64,000 nt of DNA from Nocardioidaceae bacterium (GTDB lineage: Bacteria; Actinomycetota; Actinomycetes; Propionibacteriales; Nocardioidaceae): contig JAUJOE010000002.1 in the NCBI GenBank assembly GCA_030447805.1, positions 310,001 to 374,000 on the forward strand, given 5' to 3'. The notes under the pieces were generated by a model that was not told where the DNA came from, made no database searches, and worked only from the letters and a program-made list of their open reading frames with translations. The position numbers and the translations under genes were made by a program. Within the stretch, counting starts at the first letter, position 1. Each line of letters starts with the position of its first letter. This document shows, in pieces, positions 1 to 9,162 of the stretch.

Positions 1-224
1 GTTCCACGACGGCCCTGAGTTGAGATGACACCGTCGGCCTCGAGCTCGCGGTAGGCGCGCGCGACCGTGTTCGCAGCCAAGCCGAGATCGCTTGCGAGTT
101 GACGAACGGTGGGCAGTTTCTGGCCTGGTTCCAGCTCGCCGGTCACGGTCATCGCCGCTACCTGGGTCCTCAGCTGTTCGAACGGCGGGACCACACTGTC
201 ATGGTCGATTGCCAGTAGGGTCAT
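1..224 (-). CDS. GntR-family transcriptional regulator (partial, runs off the left edge)
   Basis: Minus-strand reading MTLLAIDHDSVVPPFEQLRTQVAAMTVTGELEPGQKLPTVRQLASDLGLAANTVARAYRELEADGVI is a classic GntR winged-helix; overlaps the next gene by a few bases. Confidence 0.88.
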   Translation of the reverse strand, partial: MTLLAIDHDSVVPPFEQLRTQVAAMTVTGELEPGQKLPTVRQLASDLGLAANTVARAYRELEADGVISTQGRRG

Positions 225-1090
225 GCTGTTCGGCTCCGCGCGGTCAGCCGGTGAGCCACGGGGGCCAGATTCGGTCGCTTGCGGACGCCTAGAGCGGCGC
301 CCACGGATACCAGGGCTGCGGCGGTGAAGGTGGCGGGCAGCCACCACGCTCGGTCGGGCAGGAACCAGGTCGTACTGGCCGCTAGTGGCGTCGCGGATAT
401 CGTCATCACGAACAGGTCCCGCAGTCCCACCGCTAACACAATGTCCGCGGCGACGAGCTGGTCCTCGTCTTGGGCACGCAGCGGCGCAGTCAGCAGCCAA
501 CGCTGCCCCACTAGCGTTGTGGTGGCAACCACCCCCAGCAGCGCACCAGCGAGGACCAGAGCCAGGCCAGTCTCGTGGGAAACCGGTATGTCGACACGGT
601 TCGTCAATGCCAGCGTGCCGGCAACGACGCTGGCCCAGCCGAGAACCGCCAGGCCGATCTCGACAGCGATTTCGCGACGGTGCAAGTACTCGGCCATGCC
701 GTGTGGCTGCATTGCTGTGACCCGGACCGGGCCGTGAGGCGGATTGACCGGGAACAAGGCGCTCAGCGACTGCCCGACAGCAGACCCGACAAACAACCCC
801 GCGAGAGCGAGCGCACCGGCGTCGTCGAAGACGGTCGGGTCGGGGAGTATCGACGCCATGAGCCCGGCGCTGTAACCGGCGCCGGTACCAACCGCTCCCC
901 ACACGTGCCGACGAGCCGCTTGGGCTTCCAACCTGGCCCGCACATTCTCGTCCGCCTTGACGTCAGCGAGAGTCAACATTGCGTCGAACGGAGCCATCCG
1001 GGTGCGCACGAAGTACGGGATCCACCGCACGGCGGCAAAGAATGCGAACCCAATCACCAACGCGAACACCGGCGCGAAGATGAGTTTCAT
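221..1090 (-). CDS. Multi-pass membrane protein, uncharacterised, probably co-transcribed with the GntR regulator
   Basis: 289-aa ORF with hydrophobic segments; overlaps the GntR start. Confidence 0.7.
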   Translation of the reverse strand: MKLIFAPVFALVIGFAFFAAVRWIPYFVRTRMAPFDAMLTLADVKADENVRARLEAQAARRHVWGAVGTGAGYSAGLMASILPDPTVFDDAGALALAGLFVGSAVGQSLSALFPVNPPHGPVRVTAMQPHGMAEYLHRREIAVEIGLAVLGWASVVAGTLALTNRVDIPVSHETGLALVLAGALLGVVATTTLVGQRWLLTAPLRAQDEDQLVAADIVLAVGLRDLFVMTISATPLAASTTWFLPDRAWWLPATFTAAALVSVGAALGVRKRPNLAPVAHRLTARSRTA

Positions 1091-1243
1091 CGGCTACCCA
1101 CCCTTTCTGTGCCAACCCTTGTAGCATACGTCATGCGACAAAATTTGGACAAGCGCTGCGGCGGCGCGCCGGTGTCTCTGACCTGAAAGGTCGAGGGCCC
1201 GCAGCGCCGCCGCCGTCGTGGATGACGAAGGACCGGAACAGAA

Positions 1244-3799
1244 CTAGAGGCGGGGGTCGACCGGTTCCGACTCGAGCGCGAGCACCGCGAACACTGCTTC
1301 GTGGATTCGCCAGAGCGGCTCACCGCGGGCAAGTCGTTCCAACGACTCCAGCCCGAGCGCATACTCACGCAAGGCCAGCGATCGCTTGTGGTTCACATTC
1401 CGGTCGCGCAACCCAGCGAGGTTCTGCGGTTCGGTGTAGTCGGGGCCGTAGATGATGCGGAGGTACTCCCGACCCCGCACCTTGAGCCCCGGCTGAGCGA
1501 TCCCCCGCCGAGTACGCGTCAGGTTGGCGAACGGCTTGACCACCATTCCTTCCCCTCCGTCAGCGGTCAGCGACTCCCACCAGCCGATGCCAGCGGCAAC
1601 TGAGTCGGGGTCGGAGGTGTCAACGCGAATGCGCCGCGTCGGCCGGAACAGGTCAGGCCCGGCCTCGACGAGCCGATCGGCGACCTGGAGGTGCCAGCCG
1701 TGGTCGCGATCGTGATAGGTCCGTCCCTGCGTGGCGAGCACCTGGAAAGGCGCGATGCCGACCCCGTCGAGTCCGTCGGTGGGCCAGCAGTACCGCCGGT
1801 AGGCCGCGGTGAAGGCTTCCGCATTGGCGGCTCGCGCGCGAGTCCGCTCGAGCAGGCCGTCGAGGACGACCCCCCGACCACGAGCGGTTTGCATCCCCGC
1901 GAGCGCAGCGGGGAGCGCTGCTCGCGCGGCCGCGCCGACGGCGGCGTACTGGTCCCGCAACAAGTCCTCAGCCTTGGCCGACCACGGCAGCAGCTCAGAG
2001 TCGAGAAGGATCCAGTCTGTGTCGAGCTGTTTCCACAGCCCGGCGGCGTCGACAGCCGACCGGACTCGGTCGAGGAGCGCCTTGCTGAGGTCAGGGCCGA
2101 AGAACGACCTGCCAGTGCGCGTGTAGACCGCACCCGATTCACCACCGGTCGCGCCGAACCGGGCCACGGCGACCGAAGAGTCGCGGCAGACGAGGACTGT
2201 CGCCCGCGAGCCCATGTGCTTCTCTTCGCAGATCAGGTCCGTGACCCCGCTCGAGTCGTACGACGCGAACGCCTCGTCCGGGTGTTCGAGCAGGCCCGGA
2301 CGCTTCGATGTGGCGGCCGGCGCCATCGCTGGAGGCAGGTACGGAAGCCATCGGGGGTGCAGGGCGAACCGGCTCATCACCTCCAGCGCACCTGCCGCGT
2401 TCTCCTCCCGGACCGTCACGCGCCCGTGATGAGCAGTCTCGACGACCCGTTTCCCGAGCACATCGTTGATGTCGAGCTGGTCGTGGTGACGTACGTCGAC
2501 GGGTGCAGGCTCACCGGCCACCGGGAACGGCTTCACGGGCTCGTACCAGACCTTCTCGGCTGGCACCGAGACGACTTCCTTCTCCGGGTACCGAAGGGCG
2601 GTCAGCTTGCCGCCGAACACGCAACCCGTGTCGAGGCACATCGTGTTGTTCACCCATTCGGCCTCCGGCGTGGGGGTGTGCCCGTACAGCACCATCGCCT
2701 GGCCGCGGTAGTCGTTCGCCCAGGGGTAGCGAACCGGCAAGCCGAACTCGTCCGTCTCGCCGGTCGAGTCGCCGTACAGGGCGAAGCTGCGGACCCGCCC
2801 GGACGCGCGGCCGTGGTAGGCCTCCTTGAGGCCGGCGTGGGCAACGACGAGGCGACCGTCGTCGAGCACCAGGTGCGAGATCAGGCCGTAGCAGAACTCC
2901 GCGACTTCGTTGCGGAACTCCTCGGTCTCCGCGTCGAGCTGGGCCAGCGTCTCGACCAGCCCATGGGTGACCTGCACCTGCCGTCCCCCGAGCGCTCGGA
3001 CGAGCTTGTTCTCGTGGTTGCCCGGCACGCACAGCGCGTGGCCCGACTTGACCATGCCCATCACCAGGCGAAGTACTCCCGGCGAGTCCGGACCGCGGTC
3101 GACAAGGTCACCGACGAAGACGGGCCGTCGGCCTTCCGGGTGAACGGCGTCGACTGGGCGGTCGCGCTCGTCCCGGTTGAGCCGGTAGCCGAGTGTGTCG
3201 AGCAGCGTCTCGAGCTCCGAGCGGCAGCCGTGCACGTCCCCGATGACGTCGAAGGGTCCGTGCTCGTGTCGGAAGTCAGTGAGCAGCTTCTCCCGGACGA
3301 TCGTGGCGGCGGCGACCTCTTCGACGCTTCGCAGCACGTGGACCTTACGGAAGCCCTCCTTGGCGAGGCCGCGCAGTGACCGACGCAGCTGCTCGCGCTG
3401 CCGCCGTACGACCGCCACGCCGAAGTCCCGGTCCGGTCGGTTGGCGGTGCGGGCGACGCACAACTGCTCGGGAAGGTCGAGCACGATCGCGACCGGCAGT
3501 ACGTCGTGTGCCCTCGCCAGCTCGACCAGCTCCCGACGCGCATCGCGCTGCACATTGGTGGCGTCGATGACCGTCAGCCGGCCGGCCGCCAACCGCTTTC
3601 CGGCGATGTAGTTGAGCACGTCGAACGCGTCGGCGGTGGCGGCCTGGTTGTTCTCGTTGTCGGAGACCAGGCCGCGGCAGAAGTCGCTCGAGATCACCTC
3701 GGTCGGGGCGAAGTGGTCGCGGGCAAACGTCGACTTTCCGGAGCCCGATGCGCCGATGAGCGCAACGAGACTGAGCTCGGGGATGGCGAGTTCGGTCAT
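1244..3799 (-). CDS. pnkp: Polynucleotide kinase-phosphatase (bacterial RNA-repair Pnkp: kinase, phosphatase and ligase-like domains)
   Basis: P-loop GASGSGKST; metallophosphatase motifs GDVHG, GDLVDRGP, GNHENK; ligase-like nucleotidyltransferase motif EEKHMGSRA; 851 aa; adjacent to hen1. Confidence 0.95.
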   Translation of the reverse strand: MTELAIPELSLVALIGASGSGKSTFARDHFAPTEVISSDFCRGLVSDNENNQAATADAFDVLNYIAGKRLAAGRLTVIDATNVQRDARRELVELARAHDVLPVAIVLDLPEQLCVARTANRPDRDFGVAVVRRQREQLRRSLRGLAKEGFRKVHVLRSVEEVAAATIVREKLLTDFRHEHGPFDVIGDVHGCRSELETLLDTLGYRLNRDERDRPVDAVHPEGRRPVFVGDLVDRGPDSPGVLRLVMGMVKSGHALCVPGNHENKLVRALGGRQVQVTHGLVETLAQLDAETEEFRNEVAEFCYGLISHLVLDDGRLVVAHAGLKEAYHGRASGRVRSFALYGDSTGETDEFGLPVRYPWANDYRGQAMVLYGHTPTPEAEWVNNTMCLDTGCVFGGKLTALRYPEKEVVSVPAEKVWYEPVKPFPVAGEPAPVDVRHHDQLDINDVLGKRVVETAHHGRVTVREENAAGALEVMSRFALHPRWLPYLPPAMAPAATSKRPGLLEHPDEAFASYDSSGVTDLICEEKHMGSRATVLVCRDSSVAVARFGATGGESGAVYTRTGRSFFGPDLSKALLDRVRSAVDAAGLWKQLDTDWILLDSELLPWSAKAEDLLRDQYAAVGAAARAALPAALAGMQTARGRGVVLDGLLERTRARAANAEAFTAAYRRYCWPTDGLDGVGIAPFQVLATQGRTYHDRDHGWHLQVADRLVEAGPDLFRPTRRIRVDTSDPDSVAAGIGWWESLTADGGEGMVVKPFANLTRTRRGIAQPGLKVRGREYLRIIYGPDYTEPQNLAGLRDRNVNHKRSLALREYALGLESLERLARGEPLWRIHEAVFAVLALESEPVDPRL

Positions 3800-5226
3800 G
3801 ACGCCGCTTGCTGGGCGTCGTCTGTGCGGCTGAACACGGCCATCTGCGTAGGAGGCCCGACCTCCGGGTCGTCATCGCCGATCGGGGCGAACCGGACGAC
3901 GTAGCCGGTGCGTTCGCACACCGAAGTCGCCCAGGCGGCGAACTCGGCCCGGGTCCATTCGAACCGGTGGTCGCGGTGGCGCATCGTCCCGGCAGCGAGC
4001 CGCTCGTACCGCACGTTGTGCTCGACGTTCGGGGTCGTGACGATGACGGTCCTGGGTCGGGCCTGGGCGAAGACCGTGTCCTCCAGCGCGGGGAGGCGCT
4101 GCGGGTCGAGATGTTCGACGACCTCCATGAGGACGACCGCGTCGTAGCCCGCCAAGCGCTCGTCCCGGTAGGTCACCGACGACAGCATCAGTCGGAGTCG
4201 GGCTCGTTGGCTGTCGGGCATCCGGTTGAGGTTCAGCCGCCGCTCGGCGACCGCAAGCGCCCGCGGAGACACGTCGACGCCAAGAACCTCGCTGAACCTG
4301 GCGTCCTGGATCAGCTCCCGAAGCAGCGCGCCCTCCCCGCAACCGAGGTCAACGACGCGGGCTGCTCCCTCCTGTCGGAGTGCCTCGAGGACCGCCTGCC
4401 TTCGTCGGGCCACCAGCGGGAGGGCGTCGCGCGCCTCCTCGTCGTCGTTGACAGCGTTGTCCAGGGCTTCCGGCGGAAGGTCGTCCACTTCGGCCAGTCG
4501 GGACGTGGCCGTGGCGACGAGCTCCCGCTGATGGGCGAGGTATCGGCGGGTGATGAGCTCGCGCTCCGGGTGATCGGCCAGCCAGCCGTCACCGGCGCGG
4601 ACCAACTTGTCGACCTCGTCGGATGACACCCAGTAGTGCTTGGCGTTGTCGAGCACCGGCAACAGCACGTACAGATGCGACAGCGCCTGCGCGAGCACCA
4701 TTGTTCCTCGCAGCCGCGTCTGCACGTATCGAGAGTCGCCCCAGTGGGGGACTGTCTCGTCAAGTGCGATCGGGGTTGCCTCCACCGACCACCCCAGCGG
4801 CTCGAAGAGCTGCCGGACCATGGGGGCGCCGCCCACGCTCGGCAGAGCCGGAAGGTGGATCTCCAGCGGTAGCGGCCTGTCGACCAGGTCGGGCTTCGCG
4901 GCGCACGTGCCGGCCATCGCGGTCCGGAAGACCTTGCCGAGCGCGACGGCGAGCATCGACGACGCGGCGTACGGCCGGTCGTTGACGTACTGGCTCAGTG
5001 CGGACGCATCGCCGCCGTACCTCCTACCGCGGACCAGCTCGATCGGGTCGACTTCAAGGACCAGCGCCACGGTGCACCGCTCGTCCGTAGCCTCCGGGTA
5101 GAAGACGTGCGCGTTGCCGGCAGAGACGTCGAACTGCTGCGCGCGGTCGGGGTGCTTGTGCAGCAGGTAGCCGAGGTCCGTCGCCGCCGGCGCCGTCGAG
5201 GTGATGGTCAGGTACACCGGCCACAT
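3796..5226 (-). CDS. hen1: 3'-terminal RNA ribose 2'-O-methyltransferase Hen1
   Basis: N-terminal MYLTITSTAPAATDLGYLLHKHPDRAQ and C-terminal methyltransferase with VVDLGCGEGALL and EVVEHLD motifs; overlaps the pnkp start by 4 bp. Confidence 0.95.
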   Translation of the reverse strand: MWPVYLTITSTAPAATDLGYLLHKHPDRAQQFDVSAGNAHVFYPEATDERCTVALVLEVDPIELVRGRRYGGDASALSQYVNDRPYAASSMLAVALGKVFRTAMAGTCAAKPDLVDRPLPLEIHLPALPSVGGAPMVRQLFEPLGWSVEATPIALDETVPHWGDSRYVQTRLRGTMVLAQALSHLYVLLPVLDNAKHYWVSSDEVDKLVRAGDGWLADHPERELITRRYLAHQRELVATATSRLAEVDDLPPEALDNAVNDDEEARDALPLVARRRQAVLEALRQEGAARVVDLGCGEGALLRELIQDARFSEVLGVDVSPRALAVAERRLNLNRMPDSQRARLRLMLSSVTYRDERLAGYDAVVLMEVVEHLDPQRLPALEDTVFAQARPRTVIVTTPNVEHNVRYERLAAGTMRHRDHRFEWTRAEFAAWATSVCERTGYVVRFAPIGDDDPEVGPPTQMAVFSRTDDAQQAAS

Positions 5227-5296
5227 TCTTCCCGATGCCTGTCACGCTGGCTTGCGAATTGAGGTGCTGTCAGTACCGTTGCCCCGGCAGCTCCCC

Positions 5297-5853
5297 ATGA
5301 CAGAGGAGGAATGGATGGGCCGTGAGCCCTCTGACGACGCAGCGCGTGAGTTGTTGCGGGACGCCTTCTCGAGGGTGCGTGACCAAGTCGAGCTGATTTG
5401 TAGTGCCATCAGCCAGGAGCAGGCGACGTACCGCCCGGTCCGGATGCGAACACGATCTCGTGGCTGATCTGGCACCTAACGAGAATTCAGGACGACCACG
5501 TGTGCGGGTTGAGTGGCGAGGAGCAGGTATGGACGCGGGACGGCTGGTGCGACCGCTTCGGCCTGCCATTCGCTTCCGACGTCCACGGTTACGGCCACAG
5601 CAGCGCTGACGTTGCCAAGGTGCAAGTTGGCCCCGAGTTACTCGACGGCTACCACGCGGCTGTGCACGCCATGACGCTGCGGTACGTCGAGGGAGTGACT
5701 CCCGGCGAGCTTGCTCGCGTCGCCGACACGAGCTGGGACCCACCGGTCACGGCAGGCGTGCGCCTGGTCAGTGTTATCGGCGACTGCCTGGCGCACCTAG
5801 GCCAAGCCGACTATGTCCGTGGACTCGCGGAGCGGGCCGGCGTACACACGTGA
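5297..5853 (+). CDS. DinB/DUF664-family protein (mycothiol-transferase-like), broken by one frameshift near 5434-5439
   Basis: MTEEEWMGREPSDDAARELLRDAFSRVRDQVE...RP / PDANTISWLIWHLTRIQDDHVCGLSGEEQVWTRDGW; reading frame is restored by one added base in the CCCGG run. Confidence 0.75.
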
Positions 5854-6032
5854 GACAGGAATGGACACGCTCAGTGCGGGCACGTCCCCCGCCAAGGGCA
5901 AAGCCTCAGCCTCCGAACACGGCGTGACACTTCCGCCCGTCGCGCCGATTCGTTTGTCAAGACCGACAGCAACGGCGCGGAGTACAAGTTGACGCGGTGC
6001 AGACGAGGAGACCGCCTGGTTACGATCTTTGA

Positions 6033-7430
6033 GTGAATGACTCGGTGGTGCATGTCGAGCCGTTTGTCTACCTCGGCGATGTGTCTCACGACCGTGTGCT
6101 GGTGGCGTGGGGTGCCTTCTGGTTCCGTCGACGCGATTCTTCGTCGCGGTGGGACATCGTGGACGATCAGCAACTGCAAGAGCTGACGGGTCGCCATACC
6201 TGTGTGGGTGCAAGTGCCGAACCGTTCGGGGACAGTCGAGTCCAGGTGGTTGATGTTGACGGTCGGGTCGTGGCTGAAGCCGGAACCTCTGATCGGTCCT
6301 GGGTGTGGTTGGAAGGTTTGCAGCCGGACACCGAGTACCGGTACCGGGTGATGGTCGATGGTTCGCCGTGGGCCGCCGGGGAGCGATGTGACTGGGTGCC
6401 GGTGCCACACGGCGGTTACGACCTTGCCGCCGCGGGTCGGTCCTACGACTTGCGCTTCCGCACACATCCGGACCCAACGGAGCCGACCCCACCGGTGCGT
6501 TTCGCGGCCTTCGGGGACTACGGGGTTGGCATCAAGTCGGATACCGAGTCCAGCCGTCGACAACGCCGTATCGGCGAGGTGCTGGACCTGGTAGTGGCTG
6601 AGCGGGACGTGCGGTTCGTGGTCTCGTTGGGCGACAACATCTACCGCGGGGAGCGGGGGACGGTCGACGACGAGAGCGGAGGGGAGGACGACGACTGGTA
6701 TTCCAGCTACTTCCAGCCCTACCGGTATGTGTTGGCGAGAGTGCCGGTGTATCCGGCGGTGGGAAACCACGACACTACCGACACCGAGGGCAGCGACGAC
6801 CGCGCGCAACTGGAGGACAACTTCCACACGGCGACACGTTTCGGGGAGAACAGCGCCGGCAGTTCAATACGGCCGGGGCTGTTCTACACGGTCAAGTATG
6901 GGCGGGACGTCGAACTGGTCTGTATTGATTCCTCACAAGCCGTACCCGAGGAGCACGTCCACCGATTCTTCCAAGACCCGCGTCACCACGACTGGTTGCG
7001 CAACGTGTTCGCCCAACCGTCAGTCAGGTGGCGGATCCCGTTCTCACACCATCCCGTCTATTGCGCGGGTCCTTCGCACAGCAACGACGCCGAGATGCTG
7101 GAGACATTAGTTCCCTTGTTCGACCGAGGCGGTGTGCGTTTGGTGCTCGCCGGTCACGAGCACAACTTCCAGCTCTCTGAAGTGAACGGTCGTACCTTCG
7201 TGGTGTCCGGCGCCGGAGGCAATTTGCGTGAAGAGCAACCAGCCAAGTTCGCCGAGGCACATACGCAGGCGTGGACGGGTCAGGCGCACCTTCTGCTGGT
7301 CGAACTCAGCGACAGTCAAGCCACGCTTACGCCGGTGTCAGGTCTCATGCCCGATGGCAGCCTGCATTTGATGACAGCGATCACTCCGGATAATCAGATC
7401 GCCAGCCCGCCATTCGTCGTCAGGCAGTGA
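6033..7430 (+). CDS. Metallophosphoesterase (purple-acid-phosphatase-like, with N-terminal fibronectin-like region)
   Basis: FAAFGDYGVG, SLGDNIY, AVGNHD, HHPVYC, LAGHEHNFQ motifs. Confidence 0.88.
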   Translation: MNDSVVHVEPFVYLGDVSHDRVLVAWGAFWFRRRDSSSRWDIVDDQQLQELTGRHTCVGASAEPFGDSRVQVVDVDGRVVAEAGTSDRSWVWLEGLQPDTEYRYRVMVDGSPWAAGERCDWVPVPHGGYDLAAAGRSYDLRFRTHPDPTEPTPPVRFAAFGDYGVGIKSDTESSRRQRRIGEVLDLVVAERDVRFVVSLGDNIYRGERGTVDDESGGEDDDWYSSYFQPYRYVLARVPVYPAVGNHDTTDTEGSDDRAQLEDNFHTATRFGENSAGSSIRPGLFYTVKYGRDVELVCIDSSQAVPEEHVHRFFQDPRHHDWLRNVFAQPSVRWRIPFSHHPVYCAGPSHSNDAEMLETLVPLFDRGGVRLVLAGHEHNFQLSEVNGRTFVVSGAGGNLREEQPAKFAEAHTQAWTGQAHLLLVELSDSQATLTPVSGLMPDGSLHLMTAITPDNQIASPPFVVRQ

Positions 7431-7547
7431 ACCCGCGACCGCGAGCGGTCACCACAGGAGTGGCGGAGTCCGTTGCACCGCGCCACCCCTCGGGCCGTCC
7501 CTGAAGTTGCCCAGCCGCCCGGGGCGGGTGAAGTCAAGTTCGGCAGG

Positions 7548-8468
7548 TCACCGCGGCGGGTACTGCTGCTGGTCGCCGTACGACGGAGCTGATGCGCCTC
7601 CGGCCGGCGGAGGTCCGAAGCTCTGCGTCGGCGGCGGACCCTGGTACTGGCCCTGCGGCGGACCCTGGTACTGGCCCGGCGGCGGACCCTGGTATTGACC
7701 CTGCGGCGGACCCTGGTACTGGCTCTGCGCCGAGCTCATCTCGCTCTGCGCGCGTTGCCGACCGGCCTGGATGTCCTGCTTCATCTGCTCCTTCTGCTGC
7801 TGTCCTGCCCGGTAGGCGTCCTCGAGCATCTTCTGCGCGATCGGTCGGCCACCAAGGCCGAAGGCGAGGGCGAGGCCGAGCGCCAACGCGAACATGGTCG
7901 CCGCGAACGTGATCCGTACGATGTCCTCAGCGATCTGCAGCTGGTCCAAGATCATGAACAACGCAATGACCATCACCAGCGCCGGAAGCACACTGGCGGC
8001 CACCTTGCCGGTGGGCGTGTCGCCCATGACGCGCAGAATCGCCGCCGCGACGGCGCCGGCGATCAGCGCCGCAACCACGAAGATGACCATGGCAACGACG
8101 ACGTTGGGCAGGTAGGCCAGGACCTGGTTCATGAAGACGGTCAAGGCGGGGATCTTCAGGGCGCCGATCGCAGAGAAGAAGAAGAAGGCGAAGACCAGCC
8201 AGAAGATCACCGTCGCGATGCCGTTGGACGGACTGGCGCCGGGGCTCACCGCATCGACGTACTTGCTGGCGTCGGACTCGTGCAGCCGCCGGTCGATGCC
8301 GAGCTTCTGGAGACCCTTGCTGACCAAGGTCTTGATGATCTTGGCCACGATGTAGCCGATCACCAAGATGACGATGAACGCCAACAGGTTCGGAAGAAAA
8401 GCGAAGAACGTGTTCAGCGCCTGCTGGAAGCTCGTTTCTACGTCGACGGCAAGCTGGGTCTCGCGCAC
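7548..8468 (-). CDS. Membrane protein with mechanosensitive-channel-type TM helices and a repetitive C-terminal GQYQGPP tail
   Basis: LNTFFAFLPNLLAFIVILVIGYIVAKIIKTLVSKGLQKLGID; C-terminal (GQYQGPPP)n. Confidence 0.8.
   Translation of the reverse strand: MRETQLAVDVETSFQQALNTFFAFLPNLLAFIVILVIGYIVAKIIKTLVSKGLQKLGIDRRLHESDASKYVDAVSPGASPSNGIATVIFWLVFAFFFFSAIGALKIPALTVFMNQVLAYLPNVVVAMVIFVVAALIAGAVAAAILRVMGDTPTGKVAASVLPALVMVIALFMILDQLQIAEDIVRITFAATMFALALGLALAFGLGGRPIAQKMLEDAYRAGQQQKEQMKQDIQAGRQRAQSEMSSAQSQYQGPPQGQYQGPPPGQYQGPPQGQYQGPPPTQSFGPPPAGGASAPSYGDQQQYPPR
7631..7727. repeat. In-gene tandem repeat, period about 24 bp (GQYQGPPP/Q units)
   Basis: ggcggaccctggtactggccctgc repeated about four times with small variation. 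Confidence 0.85.
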
Positions 8469-8581
8469 CGCAACCTCCTGAGATATCGAATGCCTGCGCC
8501 GCCATGTTCCCCCAGACTGACAATGTAAACCTGCATGCGTGAGGAGACGCTGCGCTAGTCAGGAGATCGGACAGGAGTTTG

Positions 8582-8654
<73 letters not shown>

Positions 8655-8706
8655 CGAAGCCAACGAAGCATATCAGCGGCCCGGCGGCTCGCCGTAACAT
8701 CGGCAC

Positions 8707-9105
8707 GTGGCCGAAGACGAGGCGGTGGTGGACGACGTACGCCGGGCGTGTGCCCATCTGCCCGAGGTCGAGGAGCGGCTCAGCCACGGGGTTCCCACCT
8801 TCTTCGTGCGGGGCAAGAAGTCGTTCGTGACGGTGTGGTGGCGGGGGCATCACGACCTCGACTTCCCGCACCTGTGGTGCGCCGCCCCGCCGGGAGCCCA
8901 GCAGGCGCTGACGGCCAGCGAGCCGCAGCGGTTCTTCCGGCCGCCGTACGTCGGCCACCGCGGCTGGGTCGGCGTCCGCCTTGACCGCGGCATCGACCTT
9001 GCCGAGCTCGCCGAGCTGTGCGAGGACGCCTACCGCACCGTCGCACCTGCAGCGCTCGTCCGGCAGGTCAACGGCGACGAGGAGCAAGACGCGGCCCAAA
9101 GTTAG
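8707..9105 (+). CDS. MmcQ/YjbR-family DNA-binding protein
   Basis: VCPRVEERLSHGVPTFFVRGKKSFVTVWWRGHHDLDFPHLW-type sequence. Confidence 0.75.
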   Translation: MAEDEAVVDDVRRACAHLPEVEERLSHGVPTFFVRGKKSFVTVWWRGHHDLDFPHLWCAAPPGAQQALTASEPQRFFRPPYVGHRGWVGVRLDRGIDLAELAELCEDAYRTVAPAALVRQVNGDEEQDAAQS

Positions 9106-9162
9106 CCGCGGGTTCACGCAGTTCTCGCCGGCGGTTCCCCGGTCGAACTTAGGTTCGGTCGT

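Noticed and set aside
1691-3379. 562-aa plus-strand ORF opposite pnkp
   Set aside because: High-GC shadow ORF; the minus strand encodes Pnkp with all catalytic motifs.
5871-6827. 318-aa minus-strand ORF opposite the metallophosphoesterase
   Set aside because: Antisense to a well-supported gene; composition looks like a mirrored frame.
7631-7727. Short repeat array considered as a CRISPR
   Set aside because: In-frame 24-bp coding repeats without spacers; no cas genes in the window.
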